Assembly (NCBI GenBank): GCA_009846005.1
Contig: VXYL01000093.1
Coordinates: 1 to 44,581 of the forward strand
DNA from: Gammaproteobacteria bacterium
GTDB taxonomy: Bacteria; Pseudomonadota; Gammaproteobacteria; Pseudomonadales; Azotimanducaceae
Reading direction: 5' to 3'
DNA length: 44,581 bases
The notes under the pieces are model-generated. The model did not search any database. It was not told the origin of the DNA and was given only the letters and a program-made list of their open reading frames with translations. This document shows positions 35,668-43,390 of the stretch, piece after piece. Each line of letters opens with the position of its first letter. Position 1 is the stretch's first letter. A program made the translations under genes and the position numbers.

Positions 35668-36843
35668 TTGCAGCACCTACGACTTACCGCCGCCTTCGTC
35701 GCCACCGTCAAGCCCACCCGCACCGTCAAGACCTACGGCGATGGGCGCGGCGGGTACGGCCTGACGCTTTCCGTGCAGCCGAGCGGATCGAAGCAGTGGT
35801 ACCAGCGCGTCTACGTCAACCGCCGGCCCGTCAATCTCGGCCTCGGCGGCTATCCCGTCGTCTCTCTCGCCGACGCCCGACGCACCGCCCTCGCCAACGC
35901 CAGGCTCGTTCGCTCGGGACACGATCCGAGGCGCGTCTCCGGGACGATCCCGACCGTCGATGAAATGCTCGACGCCGTCATCGAACGCGACGCCGCCACC
36001 TGGCGCGACCCCGAACGCACGGCCCGCGAGTGGCGAACTGCTCTGCACACCCACGCAGGTCCCTTGATGAACAAGCCGGTCGACGAAGTCACCAGCGCCG
36101 ACTGCATCGACGTCCTCTCCGCCCTCTGGCATTCCAAGCGCGAGACAGGACTACGCGTCAGGCACCGTCTCGCCGCCGTCTTCAAGTTCGCCCTTGCCAA
36201 GGGACACCGCACAGACAATCCCGTCGACGCCGCCAAGGCGGCCCTTCCCAACCGCCGAGGCGACGCCCAGCGCAAACAACGGCACCCGTCGCTGCCTTAC
36301 CGGCAGGTTGCGCAGGCCCTCGCCGCGGTCGACCGCGCCGACATCTGGACCGGCACCAAACTGGCGTTCCGCTTCCTCGTCCTCACGGCCACGCGAAGCG
36401 GCGAGGTGCGCGGCGCTAACTGGTCCGAGATCAACATCGCCGACGCGCTCTGGACCATTCCTGGCTCGCGCATGAAAGCAGGCACCGAGCACCGCGTACC
36501 CCTCAGCACCTCGGCCATGGCCGTCCTAGCCTCGGCCAAGCGGCTCACCACCAACGAGCTCCTGTTCCCCACGGTCAGGGGCAAACGCATGATGGACAGC
36601 CCCATCAGCAAGCCATTGCGCGACCTTGGCATCGCCGCGGTCCCCCACGGCTTCCGATCGTCCTTCCGCGACTGGGCGGCCGAACGCACGTCCGTCCCGA
36701 CCGCCGTCGTCGAAGCGGCACTCGCGCACCGCGTCTCAAACAACGTGGAAGCAGCCTACTTCCGCAGCGACCTCCTCGAGAAGCGCCGCGAGCTCATGCA
36801 GCAGTGGGCAGACTTCCTCGAACCGCCCGGTCCGTCGACTTAG
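35668..36843 (+). CDS. P4-type tyrosine recombinase (integrase) 1
   Basis: A 391-residue integrase. The N-terminal DUF4102 arm-binding domain reads TVKTYGDGRGGYGLTLSVQP then VNLGLGGYPVVSLADAR. The core-binding domain covers about 95-200, and the catalytic domain shows ATRSGEVRGANW (first Arg), HGFRSSFRDWA (His-x-x-Arg), AHRVSNNVEAAYFRSD (His and the nucleophile Tyr). All catalytic residues are present. A TTG at 35668 is taken as start because it aligns with the ATG start of the neighbouring paralogue; no ATG fits. It should integrate or excise a genomic island. The next integrase begins four bases after its stop. Confidence 0.85.
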   Translation: MQHLRLTAAFVATVKPTRTVKTYGDGRGGYGLTLSVQPSGSKQWYQRVYVNRRPVNLGLGGYPVVSLADARRTALANARLVRSGHDPRRVSGTIPTVDEMLDAVIERDAATWRDPERTAREWRTALHTHAGPLMNKPVDEVTSADCIDVLSALWHSKRETGLRVRHRLAAVFKFALAKGHRTDNPVDAAKAALPNRRGDAQRKQRHPSLPYRQVAQALAAVDRADIWTGTKLAFRFLVLTATRSGEVRGANWSEINIADALWTIPGSRMKAGTEHRVPLSTSAMAVLASAKRLTTNELLFPTVRGKRMMDSPISKPLRDLGIAAVPHGFRSSFRDWAAERTSVPTAVVEAALAHRVSNNVEAAYFRSDLLEKRRELMQQWADFLEPPGPST

Positions 36844-36847
36844 CGCC

Positions 36848-38011
36848 ATGCCACTGAAGCTCACCGAGACCTTCGTCCAGCGGGTCAAACCCGACTCCCG
36901 CGCCAGGACCTACGGCGACGGGCGCGGCGGCCACGGCCTGACGCTCCACGTCCAGACCAACGGCGCCAAGTGGTGGTACCAGCGCCTCCGCATCCACGGT
37001 CAACCAGCGAATGTCGGACTCGGCGGCTATCCCCTGGTCACCCTTCCCGAAGCCCGGCACGCCGCGCTGCGCAACGCGCAAGTCGCCCAGGACGGGGGCG
37101 ACCCGAGGCCCAGGAAGCGTCCCGTTCCGTCCGTTGCCGACACGCTCGCCGCCGTCATCGAGAGGGACGCACCGACCTGGCGCCATCCGGACCGCACCGC
37201 CAAGAACTGGCGCAACGTCCTCCGCCGCCACGCCAGCGACGTCCTCGCACTCCGCGTTGACGAGGTCACGAGCGCCGACTGCATCGCGGTCCTCGCCCCG
37301 CTTTGGAACACCAAGCGCGAGACCGGCCGCAAGACCAAGCGGCGGCTCGCCGCAATCTTCAACCTCGCCATCGCCGAAGGCCACCGGACCGACAATCCCA
37401 TCGATCAGGCCAGCGCCGCCCTACCCAACCGCCGCGGCGACCAGCAGCGCATCCGCCGGCAGGCCGCGCTGCCCTACCACCAAGTCGCCGATGCCCTATC
37501 CGTCGTCGCGGGCACGAACGCGTGGCTCGGAACCAAGCTCGCGTTCCGTTTTCTGGTGCTCACGGCCGCTCGAAGCGGCGAGGTGCGCGGCGCTACCTGG
37601 GCCGAGGTCGATACCGACGCCGCGCTCTGGACGATACCGGCCGCACGTATGAAAGCAGGCGACGAACACAGGGTCCCGCTCAGCACCGCCGCCCTCGCGG
37701 CCCTCTCCGAGGCGCAGGCCATCGCGGGCGACAACGGCCTCCTTTTTCCGAGCGCAAGGGGCAAGCCCATGAGCGACGTCACGCTGAGCAAACTGCTCCG
37801 GGAGAATCACGTGCCCGCCGTACCCCACGGATTCCGGTCCTCATTCCGCGACTGGGCCGCCGAACAGACCGCATTCCCCCGCGCTGTCATGGAGGCTGCC
37901 CTAGCCCACAAGGTCGCCGACGAGGTTGAGGCGGCCTATTTCCGAAGCGACCTCCTCGAAAAACGCAGCGAGCTGATGCAGCAGTGGGCAGACTATCTGT
38001 CTTCCGACTAG
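36848..38011 (+). CDS. P4-type tyrosine recombinase (integrase) 2
   Basis: A 387-residue paralogue of the preceding integrase, with clear residue-by-residue similarity over the whole length: DSRARTYGDGRGGHGLTLHV, VGLGGYPLVTLPEARHAALR, AARSGEVRGATW (Arg), HGFRSSFRDWAAEQT (His-x-x-Arg), AHKVADEVEAAYFRSD (His, Tyr). The catalytic set is complete. The ATG at 36848 aligns with the family start. It forms an operon with integrase 1 and lies 190 bp upstream of the lexA-like gene on the same strand. Tandem duplication followed by divergence, or accretion of two related islands, could explain the pair. Confidence 0.87.
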   Translation: MPLKLTETFVQRVKPDSRARTYGDGRGGHGLTLHVQTNGAKWWYQRLRIHGQPANVGLGGYPLVTLPEARHAALRNAQVAQDGGDPRPRKRPVPSVADTLAAVIERDAPTWRHPDRTAKNWRNVLRRHASDVLALRVDEVTSADCIAVLAPLWNTKRETGRKTKRRLAAIFNLAIAEGHRTDNPIDQASAALPNRRGDQQRIRRQAALPYHQVADALSVVAGTNAWLGTKLAFRFLVLTAARSGEVRGATWAEVDTDAALWTIPAARMKAGDEHRVPLSTAALAALSEAQAIAGDNGLLFPSARGKPMSDVTLSKLLRENHVPAVPHGFRSSFRDWAAEQTAFPRAVMEAALAHKVADEVEAAYFRSDLLEKRSELMQQWADYLSSD

Positions 38012-38160
38012 ACGTGACGCCCAATCCCTGCGATACCGTTCCGCTCAGGCTCTCTCAATGAAGTCCAGCTTCCACGAACGCAACCGTCGCGGATGCACCC
38101 AGCGACCCGCACCTTACCCGCCCCTTATCGCACCGCGTCACGTCCCCCAGCACGCTCGGC

Positions 38161-38190
38161 TTGAAATAGTGCACATAAATGCAGTATATA
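38161..38190 (+). promoter_or_regulatory. Sigma-70 promoter of the lexA-like/RM operon
   Basis: TTGAAA (38161-38166) and TATATA (38185-38190) with an 18-bp spacer, in an AT-rich patch just upstream of the ATG at 38199. The leader would be very short. Confidence 0.6.
38166..38187. promoter_or_regulatory. 22-bp dyad in the promoter, candidate LexA-type operator
   Basis: The site follows the pattern ATAnTGCAnnTAnnTGCAnTAT, symmetric at 16 of 22 positions. It fills the spacer and -10 of the promoter, where a repressor would block transcription. It is not the enterobacterial CTGT-N8-ACAG box, consistent with the altered recognition helix of the repressor encoded just downstream. Binding is inferred. 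Confidence 0.5.
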
Positions 38191-38198
38191 GCGCCATC

Positions 38199-38816
38199 AT
38201 GGAACCACTGACACCCCGACAGCGCCAAGTCCTTGACTTTGTTGAGAGGTGCTGCTCGGAGACCGGCTCTCCGCCAACCTTGGACGAGATCAGCGGCCAC
38301 TTTAGCTTCAAGAGCAGCAACTCCGCGCGCCAGCATCTGCGCCTCATCGAACGCAAGGGGTACCTCAGGCTCCGCCCCGGCCGTGCACGTGGAATCCGTT
38401 TGACTCCAACGTGCGCCCCTCTGCAGCCCGTACCGTTGGTGCCTCTAGTGGGTAGGATCGCCGCTGGCGACCCAATTGCCGCGACCCAAGACATCGAAGC
38501 CATGATCCCCATTCCCGGCGAAATATGGCGGGGGGATCACCTCTTTGCGCTACGCGTTCGTGGTGACAGCATGACCGGGGTCGGCATTTTCGATGGCGAC
38601 ATTGCCGTCGTGAACGCACAGCCAGTCGCCGAGAACGGCACGATCGCCGCCGTTGTGATCGGTGAGGACGTCACGTTGAAGCGATTCTTCCGTTCTGACC
38701 AGGGCATCCTCCTTCGCGCGGCAAACGACGACCATTCAGACTTGGCCTTCGACCCTCACGATTCGGACAACATACGCATCGCGGGCGTTCTAGTTGGCAC
38801 CCTGCGGACCTTCTAG
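38199..38816 (+). CDS. lexA: LexA-type self-cleaving transcriptional repressor
   Basis: A 205-residue LexA homologue. The winged helix covers LTPRQRQVLDFVERCCSETG and SPPTLDEISGHF, with recognition region SSNSARQHLRLIERKG and the conserved RARGIRL. The S24 domain has the cleavage site IAAGDP (Ala89-Gly90), catalytic Ser124 (RVRGDSMTG) and Lys161 (VTLKRFF). The spacing among these (35 and 72 residues) equals that of E. coli LexA, so RecA-stimulated self-cleavage is expected. The start is the ATG at 38199, because MEPLTPRQ matches the family N-terminus; an upstream ATG would add an unrelated tail. It ends two bases before the methyltransferase ATG. It may be the cell's LexA or a second, island-specific copy. 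Confidence 0.85.
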   Translation: MEPLTPRQRQVLDFVERCCSETGSPPTLDEISGHFSFKSSNSARQHLRLIERKGYLRLRPGRARGIRLTPTCAPLQPVPLVPLVGRIAAGDPIAATQDIEAMIPIPGEIWRGDHLFALRVRGDSMTGVGIFDGDIAVVNAQPVAENGTIAAVVIGEDVTLKRFFRSDQGILLRAANDDHSDLAFDPHDSDNIRIAGVLVGTLRTF

Positions 38817-38818
38817 CG

Positions 38819-41800
38819 ATGCCACCTGCTGCAACAACCCCGATCACCGACCTCCAACGCGAAGCGAGCGCCTTTGGCTGCCCGGAGTTGATCTCGCTCC
38901 AAGGACCACAAACAGATGCACATCTCGAATACCTCGACCTAACTGGCTCGCAAAGCGAGGCGCCGCTCCTCCCGCATGCCGTCGCAGAGTTCCAAGGCCG
39001 CCCCCTCCTCTATCTTCTCGACGACCTCGAACGTACTTTGGAACCGAAGTCAGCCGACCAGCGTGCACACGAACTAGGTCAACTCCTCGCCAACAGAAGC
39101 GAGCATGCTGTACTCGGCCTCGTCCGACCCGGCGAACTAACCCTCTATCCAGTCAACCTCGATCGTACCGTACTCGACCGCGCACCCGTCATTACCATAT
39201 CGCGCGACACTCCAGACGCCTCGTTCTTCTTCCAGAGCCTCGCAGCCGGCTCGTTCTCCCTTGACGGACAACCGCAAGCGCCCGATTACGTCTTCGATGA
39301 GATTCACACCTTGCTCGCGTCTGCCAATGACGATCTGGCCGCCAAAATGCCGCCTCTCGAGATACTCTCCGTCACCGGCAGGGCCCTCTTTTTCCGCTTT
39401 CTTCATGATCGCAAAATCGTCTTACCTAGCGAATTAACCGAGATCTGCCCACCCGCTAACGATTTGAAGGACGTATTCTCAGACTCTGAGCGGGCCGCCG
39501 CGACCTCATGCTGGCTAGATGAGACGTTCAACGGTGACTTCCTCCCTCTCGTTGACGGCCTCCACCCATCACTACCGTCGCGCGAACGGCAATCCGCATA
39601 TGCGGAGTTCTACCGCGAAGCCCACGCCAAGACCGAAGGCAAGGTGTTTCTTCACCTCGAAGCGATCCTACGCGGATGGAAGCACGTCGAAGGATCCGGT
39701 TATCAAACGACAATCGACTGGGACGACTTCAACTTCGCGCACATCCCAATTGGGGTTCTAAGTCAAATCTATGAGACGTTCAGCCGGCGCTGGGACGATG
39801 CCCACTCCGACGACACAAGTATCCGTTACACTCCGAAGAACATCGCGCGCCTACTCGTGGATGAGGCACTAGCCGGTTTGGAACAACCACAGGACGCTGT
39901 GGTCCTTGATCCCGCGTGCGGCGGTGGCGTTTTCCTCGTCTTGGCCTTCCGTCAACTGTTGCGCTTGCATTGGGAGAAAACCGGCCGCCGCCCGACAACT
40001 CGCCTCATTCACCGAGTCCTCTACAATCAGCTGCGGGGCTTTGATGTTAGCGAATCCGCGCTTCGACTCGCAGCACTTGCTCTATACATCACATCCATCG
40101 AGCTAAACGGAACGAAACGGCCACCAAAGAGCTTGAAGTTTCCCGATGCGCTCAAAGATCGGGTTCTCTTCAACTTCGGCCCCTCCGACGACCAGGAGCG
40201 TCGCCAAGGGTTCGTTCTCGGCAGCCTTGATTCAACCGTACCCAAGTCCTTCGACCGACAGTTCGACATCGTCATCGGCAACCCACCCTGGACCCGTGTT
40301 CGGTCAAGGCGAACCGGCAACGATGACCCCACCGAGCGACGAAGGCGCAATGCCTCAATCAACGCAGAGTTCTCAGTCATCACACGGCGCGCGTTACGCA
40401 AACTCGGTGCTCCCGGCATCGACGCGAGTGCGTACAGAAACCCAGACAACAACCCCGACCTCCCTTTCTTGTGGCGTTCTACGGAGTGGGCCAAACCGGG
40501 CGGCACCATCGCCATGGCGCTTCCCGGCCGGATAATCCTGAAACAGAGTCCGGCTGGTGAGCGGGCGCGTGTGGCACTGTTCCGCAGCTTAACGGTGACC
40601 GGGATTCTCAACGGCTCAGACCTTGAGAAGACAGCCGTCTGGCCCAATATGGACCTTCCTTTCATGCTGTTTTTCGCCCGCAACACTGTCCCGCCGGCGA
40701 ACCACCAGTTCTCTTTTCTCACGCCGTTCCGAGAGAACGCCTTGTGTCAGCGCTCGGAATTCCGCTTGGACTACCGTTCCGCCCAGGCCATTTCAGTCGA
40801 CTCCGTGACGGCGAAGCCCTGGTTGCTCAAGTCTCTCAGCCTAGGCAGCATCCTCGACGTAGAGGTCATCGACAAAATCTCCGACCGCCAGTTCCCGCCC
40901 GTTTCCGACGTTTGGGCCAATCTCGTAGCGGGCGAAGGCTACAATGTCTCGGCCAGGCTAGCGCAGAGGCCCGCCGACCACCTAGTAGATCTTCCCGATT
41001 TCAAGCCTCCAGCTCGCGGCTACGACGTCCGCGCCAAGGACCTCCCGACCTGGGGTCAGAATCATAATCGCTCTACAGCACACTTCCCGCGCCGCGCCGC
41101 GCTCTACGACCCGCCACTCGTCATATTGCCCCAGACTCCCGGCGAAACGAGAAGCCAACCCAAAGCGTTTCTCTTCGAAGATGACCGCGTGGTCTTCTCG
41201 AAGAGCTTCTACGGTTACTCCACCGCAGGTCACGAGCATTCAAAGAATCTAGCTCGCCTCCTGTACTTGATCGTTCACAGCCAACTCTGGGCTCATCATT
41301 GTCTAACCCACAGCTCGCGGATCGGCGCGAGCTACCGCACCATTCTGAAAGAAGACATCCAACGTTTCCCTTTCCCAGATCCCTCAACATTGGCCGCGGC
41401 CCAGTGGGGCCGCATCGAACAGCTGGCCGACAGTTTGCGCCACGACGATCAACGTCCCTTCCACGACATCGACCAACTCGTATCCGAGGTCTACGGTCTA
41501 AGCTCGAACGACATGGCCATAATCGAGGACACGGTACGCTACGGTGCCCCGTTTCGATCAGCCCGGCTTCCTGCCGAGAAACAACCGGGTCAAACCGATG
41601 TCGAAGCATTCTGCCGGTACCTGGTGGAAATGACCCAGCCTTTCGTCGACGATTCGACCGCGCTCCGCGCGTTCCCCGTTTCCACCGAAAGCACCGGGTA
41701 CTCCTCACCCTGGCGCTTCATTGGCTTGTCCACCCAAACCGAGCCGATCGAAATCTCCCCTGCGTTTCTTTCCGCCATTGTGCGCGAGGGAGACAGCTTG

Positions 41801-41938
41801 TCCGCCAGCCGCGTAGTCATGCTGCTGCCTGGAGGAGGTTTACTCATCGGCCTCTTGAACCAGCAACGGTTCTGGAGCCAAACCCGCGCTCGACTGTGCG
41901 CCCTACATGTCATACGTCGACATCTGAGCGCCTTCTAG
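38819..41938 (+). CDS. N6-adenine DNA methyltransferase, type IIG/Eco57I-like
   Basis: A 1039-residue protein. The SAM-binding motif I is VVLDPACGGGVFLVLAFR (about residue 360-377) and motif IV is IGNPPW (485-490), the N6-adenine amino-methyltransferase signature. YTPKNIARLLVDEAL precedes motif I, as in Eco57I-type enzymes. The N-terminal 300 residues and the C-terminal TRD-like half (SRIGASYRTILKEDIQRFPF then PDP) match large type IIG-like or type I-like enzymes. No PD-(D/E)XK site was evident in the N-terminus, and a separate nuclease-like gene follows. It should methylate the host DNA for a restriction system. The ATG lies two bases after the lexA-like stop, so translation is coupled. Confidence 0.85.
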   Translation: MPPAATTPITDLQREASAFGCPELISLQGPQTDAHLEYLDLTGSQSEAPLLPHAVAEFQGRPLLYLLDDLERTLEPKSADQRAHELGQLLANRSEHAVLGLVRPGELTLYPVNLDRTVLDRAPVITISRDTPDASFFFQSLAAGSFSLDGQPQAPDYVFDEIHTLLASANDDLAAKMPPLEILSVTGRALFFRFLHDRKIVLPSELTEICPPANDLKDVFSDSERAAATSCWLDETFNGDFLPLVDGLHPSLPSRERQSAYAEFYREAHAKTEGKVFLHLEAILRGWKHVEGSGYQTTIDWDDFNFAHIPIGVLSQIYETFSRRWDDAHSDDTSIRYTPKNIARLLVDEALAGLEQPQDAVVLDPACGGGVFLVLAFRQLLRLHWEKTGRRPTTRLIHRVLYNQLRGFDVSESALRLAALALYITSIELNGTKRPPKSLKFPDALKDRVLFNFGPSDDQERRQGFVLGSLDSTVPKSFDRQFDIVIGNPPWTRVRSRRTGNDDPTERRRRNASINAEFSVITRRALRKLGAPGIDASAYRNPDNNPDLPFLWRSTEWAKPGGTIAMALPGRIILKQSPAGERARVALFRSLTVTGILNGSDLEKTAVWPNMDLPFMLFFARNTVPPANHQFSFLTPFRENALCQRSEFRLDYRSAQAISVDSVTAKPWLLKSLSLGSILDVEVIDKISDRQFPPVSDVWANLVAGEGYNVSARLAQRPADHLVDLPDFKPPARGYDVRAKDLPTWGQNHNRSTAHFPRRAALYDPPLVILPQTPGETRSQPKAFLFEDDRVVFSKSFYGYSTAGHEHSKNLARLLYLIVHSQLWAHHCLTHSSRIGASYRTILKEDIQRFPFPDPSTLAAAQWGRIEQLADSLRHDDQRPFHDIDQLVSEVYGLSSNDMAIIEDTVRYGAPFRSARLPAEKQPGQTDVEAFCRYLVEMTQPFVDDSTALRAFPVSTESTGYSSPWRFIGLSTQTEPIEISPAFLSAIVREGDSLSASRVVMLLPGGGLLIGLLNQQRFWSQTRARLCALHVIRRHLSAF

Positions 41939-41944
41939 CCAGCA

Positions 41945-42664
41945 ATGCAGAATGCCGGATTCTTCGCCGCTGGCGTAGACTACCAATTACCGCATCCAAC
42001 CATCGCTACAGCGGTTCTCCTCGTTGTCCACAATGCGGTTCGCCGTGCCTTTGCATTTCTTCGCGACACAGAGTTTCCACTCGGCACCGCTCACGAGGAT
42101 CAGATCACCCGGCAACTATATTGGATACTTGAGGACCATCTTCGACAGACAGGCGAGGTGCCGGGATTCGATGAACGAGTGTTCCGGAAGGTCTGGCGCG
42201 GCCCAGAGGTCACCAACTTCGATGGCAAACATCCCGCCAAAAAACCTGACCTCGTATTCGAACTCGTCCGTGACGAAACGCTCGTGCTGTCCAGTCAAGA
42301 CGCCCTGTTCGTCGAGTGCAAACTAGTAGGCACCACTCATCCGGTTGGTAGCGTCTACTGCAACACCGGCATCTCTCGTTTCATAGGCGGCGACTACGCC
42401 TGGGCGATGCAGGAGGCCATGATGCTCGGCTACGCACGCTCTGGATATTCGATACTCGACAAGCTAGAACCCATTCTGACCACAGAGCCCTATCATGACC
42501 GGCTTGGACAACCGACCGCCACTGCACCTATCCCCGCAAGCGTCTCTGACTCCTGGGCCGAGGAGCTTCGCGCTAGTTCGCATAACCGCGATTTCAACTG
42601 GCCCCACGGACAAGGGCCAGCCGGAAAGATCCGCCTTTTCCACTCTTGGCACGACTGCTCATAG
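41945..42664 (+). CDS. Putative restriction endonuclease, PD-(D/E)XK type
   Basis: A 239-residue protein. KKPDLVFELVRD (about residues 98-110) followed by DALFVECKLVG (about 119-129) gives the PD...E-x-K active site of restriction-type nucleases. The flanking HEDQITRQLYWILEDHL and SRFIGGDYAWAMQEAMMLGY are consistent with a nuclease fold of this class, though no named family was recognised. It starts six bases after the methyltransferase stop, so it is the third gene of the lexA-methyltransferase operon and the obvious restriction partner. An alternative is an accessory nuclease with the methyltransferase acting alone. Confidence 0.7.
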   Translation: MQNAGFFAAGVDYQLPHPTIATAVLLVVHNAVRRAFAFLRDTEFPLGTAHEDQITRQLYWILEDHLRQTGEVPGFDERVFRKVWRGPEVTNFDGKHPAKKPDLVFELVRDETLVLSSQDALFVECKLVGTTHPVGSVYCNTGISRFIGGDYAWAMQEAMMLGYARSGYSILDKLEPILTTEPYHDRLGQPTATAPIPASVSDSWAEELRASSHNRDFNWPHGQGPAGKIRLFHSWHDCS

Positions 42665-42720
42665 CAGCCGACACTAGTTTCGATCGCCTTCTCCCCAAGG
42701 GTCCGAGCCAGTAAGCTTAT

Positions 42721-43317
42721 TCACTCCTCTCTGGCCGTATCCCTGAAGGATCGGACCGGGCACCGCCGACAGCCCGCACAACTGCCAACTCCCATCACTC
42801 GCGTTGGGTACGCAGGACTTCCGCGATCGCCGCGCATCGCCACCGGTCCCACTCCAGTCCGCTCGATCCACGGTTGCACCGCCAGCGTACTCTTGCCCAC
42901 ACCGCCCTTGAACGCCTGCACCGCCACCCGCGCGGGCGACGATTCGCCTCGCCCGCGCCGTTGTCCCAGCGCGTCCCGCAACGCGTTCATCGCCCGCAAA
43001 CTCAAACGCGTCGCCCCGCGACAGCCGAGCGGCATGCCCGCCTCCGCCGCCAACGGCCGCGCGCGGCACCGTCCCACGCCCAGCGCGGCGGCCGCCTCGG
43101 CGATGCCGAAACGGGAGGCCGCCCCCTCGCCGAACACCGGGGTCGCTGCCCCGTCCACGAGCGACTCCAAGAGCCCGCCCACGGCGTCCGCCAGCGCCTC
43201 CAGATCGTCCGCGACTATCCCGACGTCCCGGCTACCGTTCCCGTGCCGCTCCGCCGCCACCTCCTCCGTTTCCGAACCATCGAGCCATCCCGCTTTGTCG
43301 CCGATTCCCACCGGCAA
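42721..43317 (-). pseudogene. Truncated ParA-like partition ATPase gene
   Basis: On the minus strand the reading frame holds an N-terminal HTH-like region (RFGIAEAAAALGVGRCRARP, then LSLRAMNALRDALGQRRGRG) followed by VAVQAFKGGVGKSTLAV, the deviant Walker A of ParA/MinD ATPases. Family similarity ends right after STLAV (about 42873); the remaining 50 codons (to 42721) are unrelated. The Walker B and all C-terminal motifs are missing, so the protein cannot be an active ATPase. The break lies 0.2 kb from the end of the restriction operon, suggesting that insertion of that island, or a deletion next to it, removed the gene's 3' part. The start is uncertain; the first in-frame candidate is a TTG. 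Confidence 0.65.
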
Positions 43318-43390
43318 CGCAGGTCTCCGAGCTCCCCAGCCGATGTTTCGCCGGCACGCACAGACGTCCTACACACCATCTTGCGTTACG

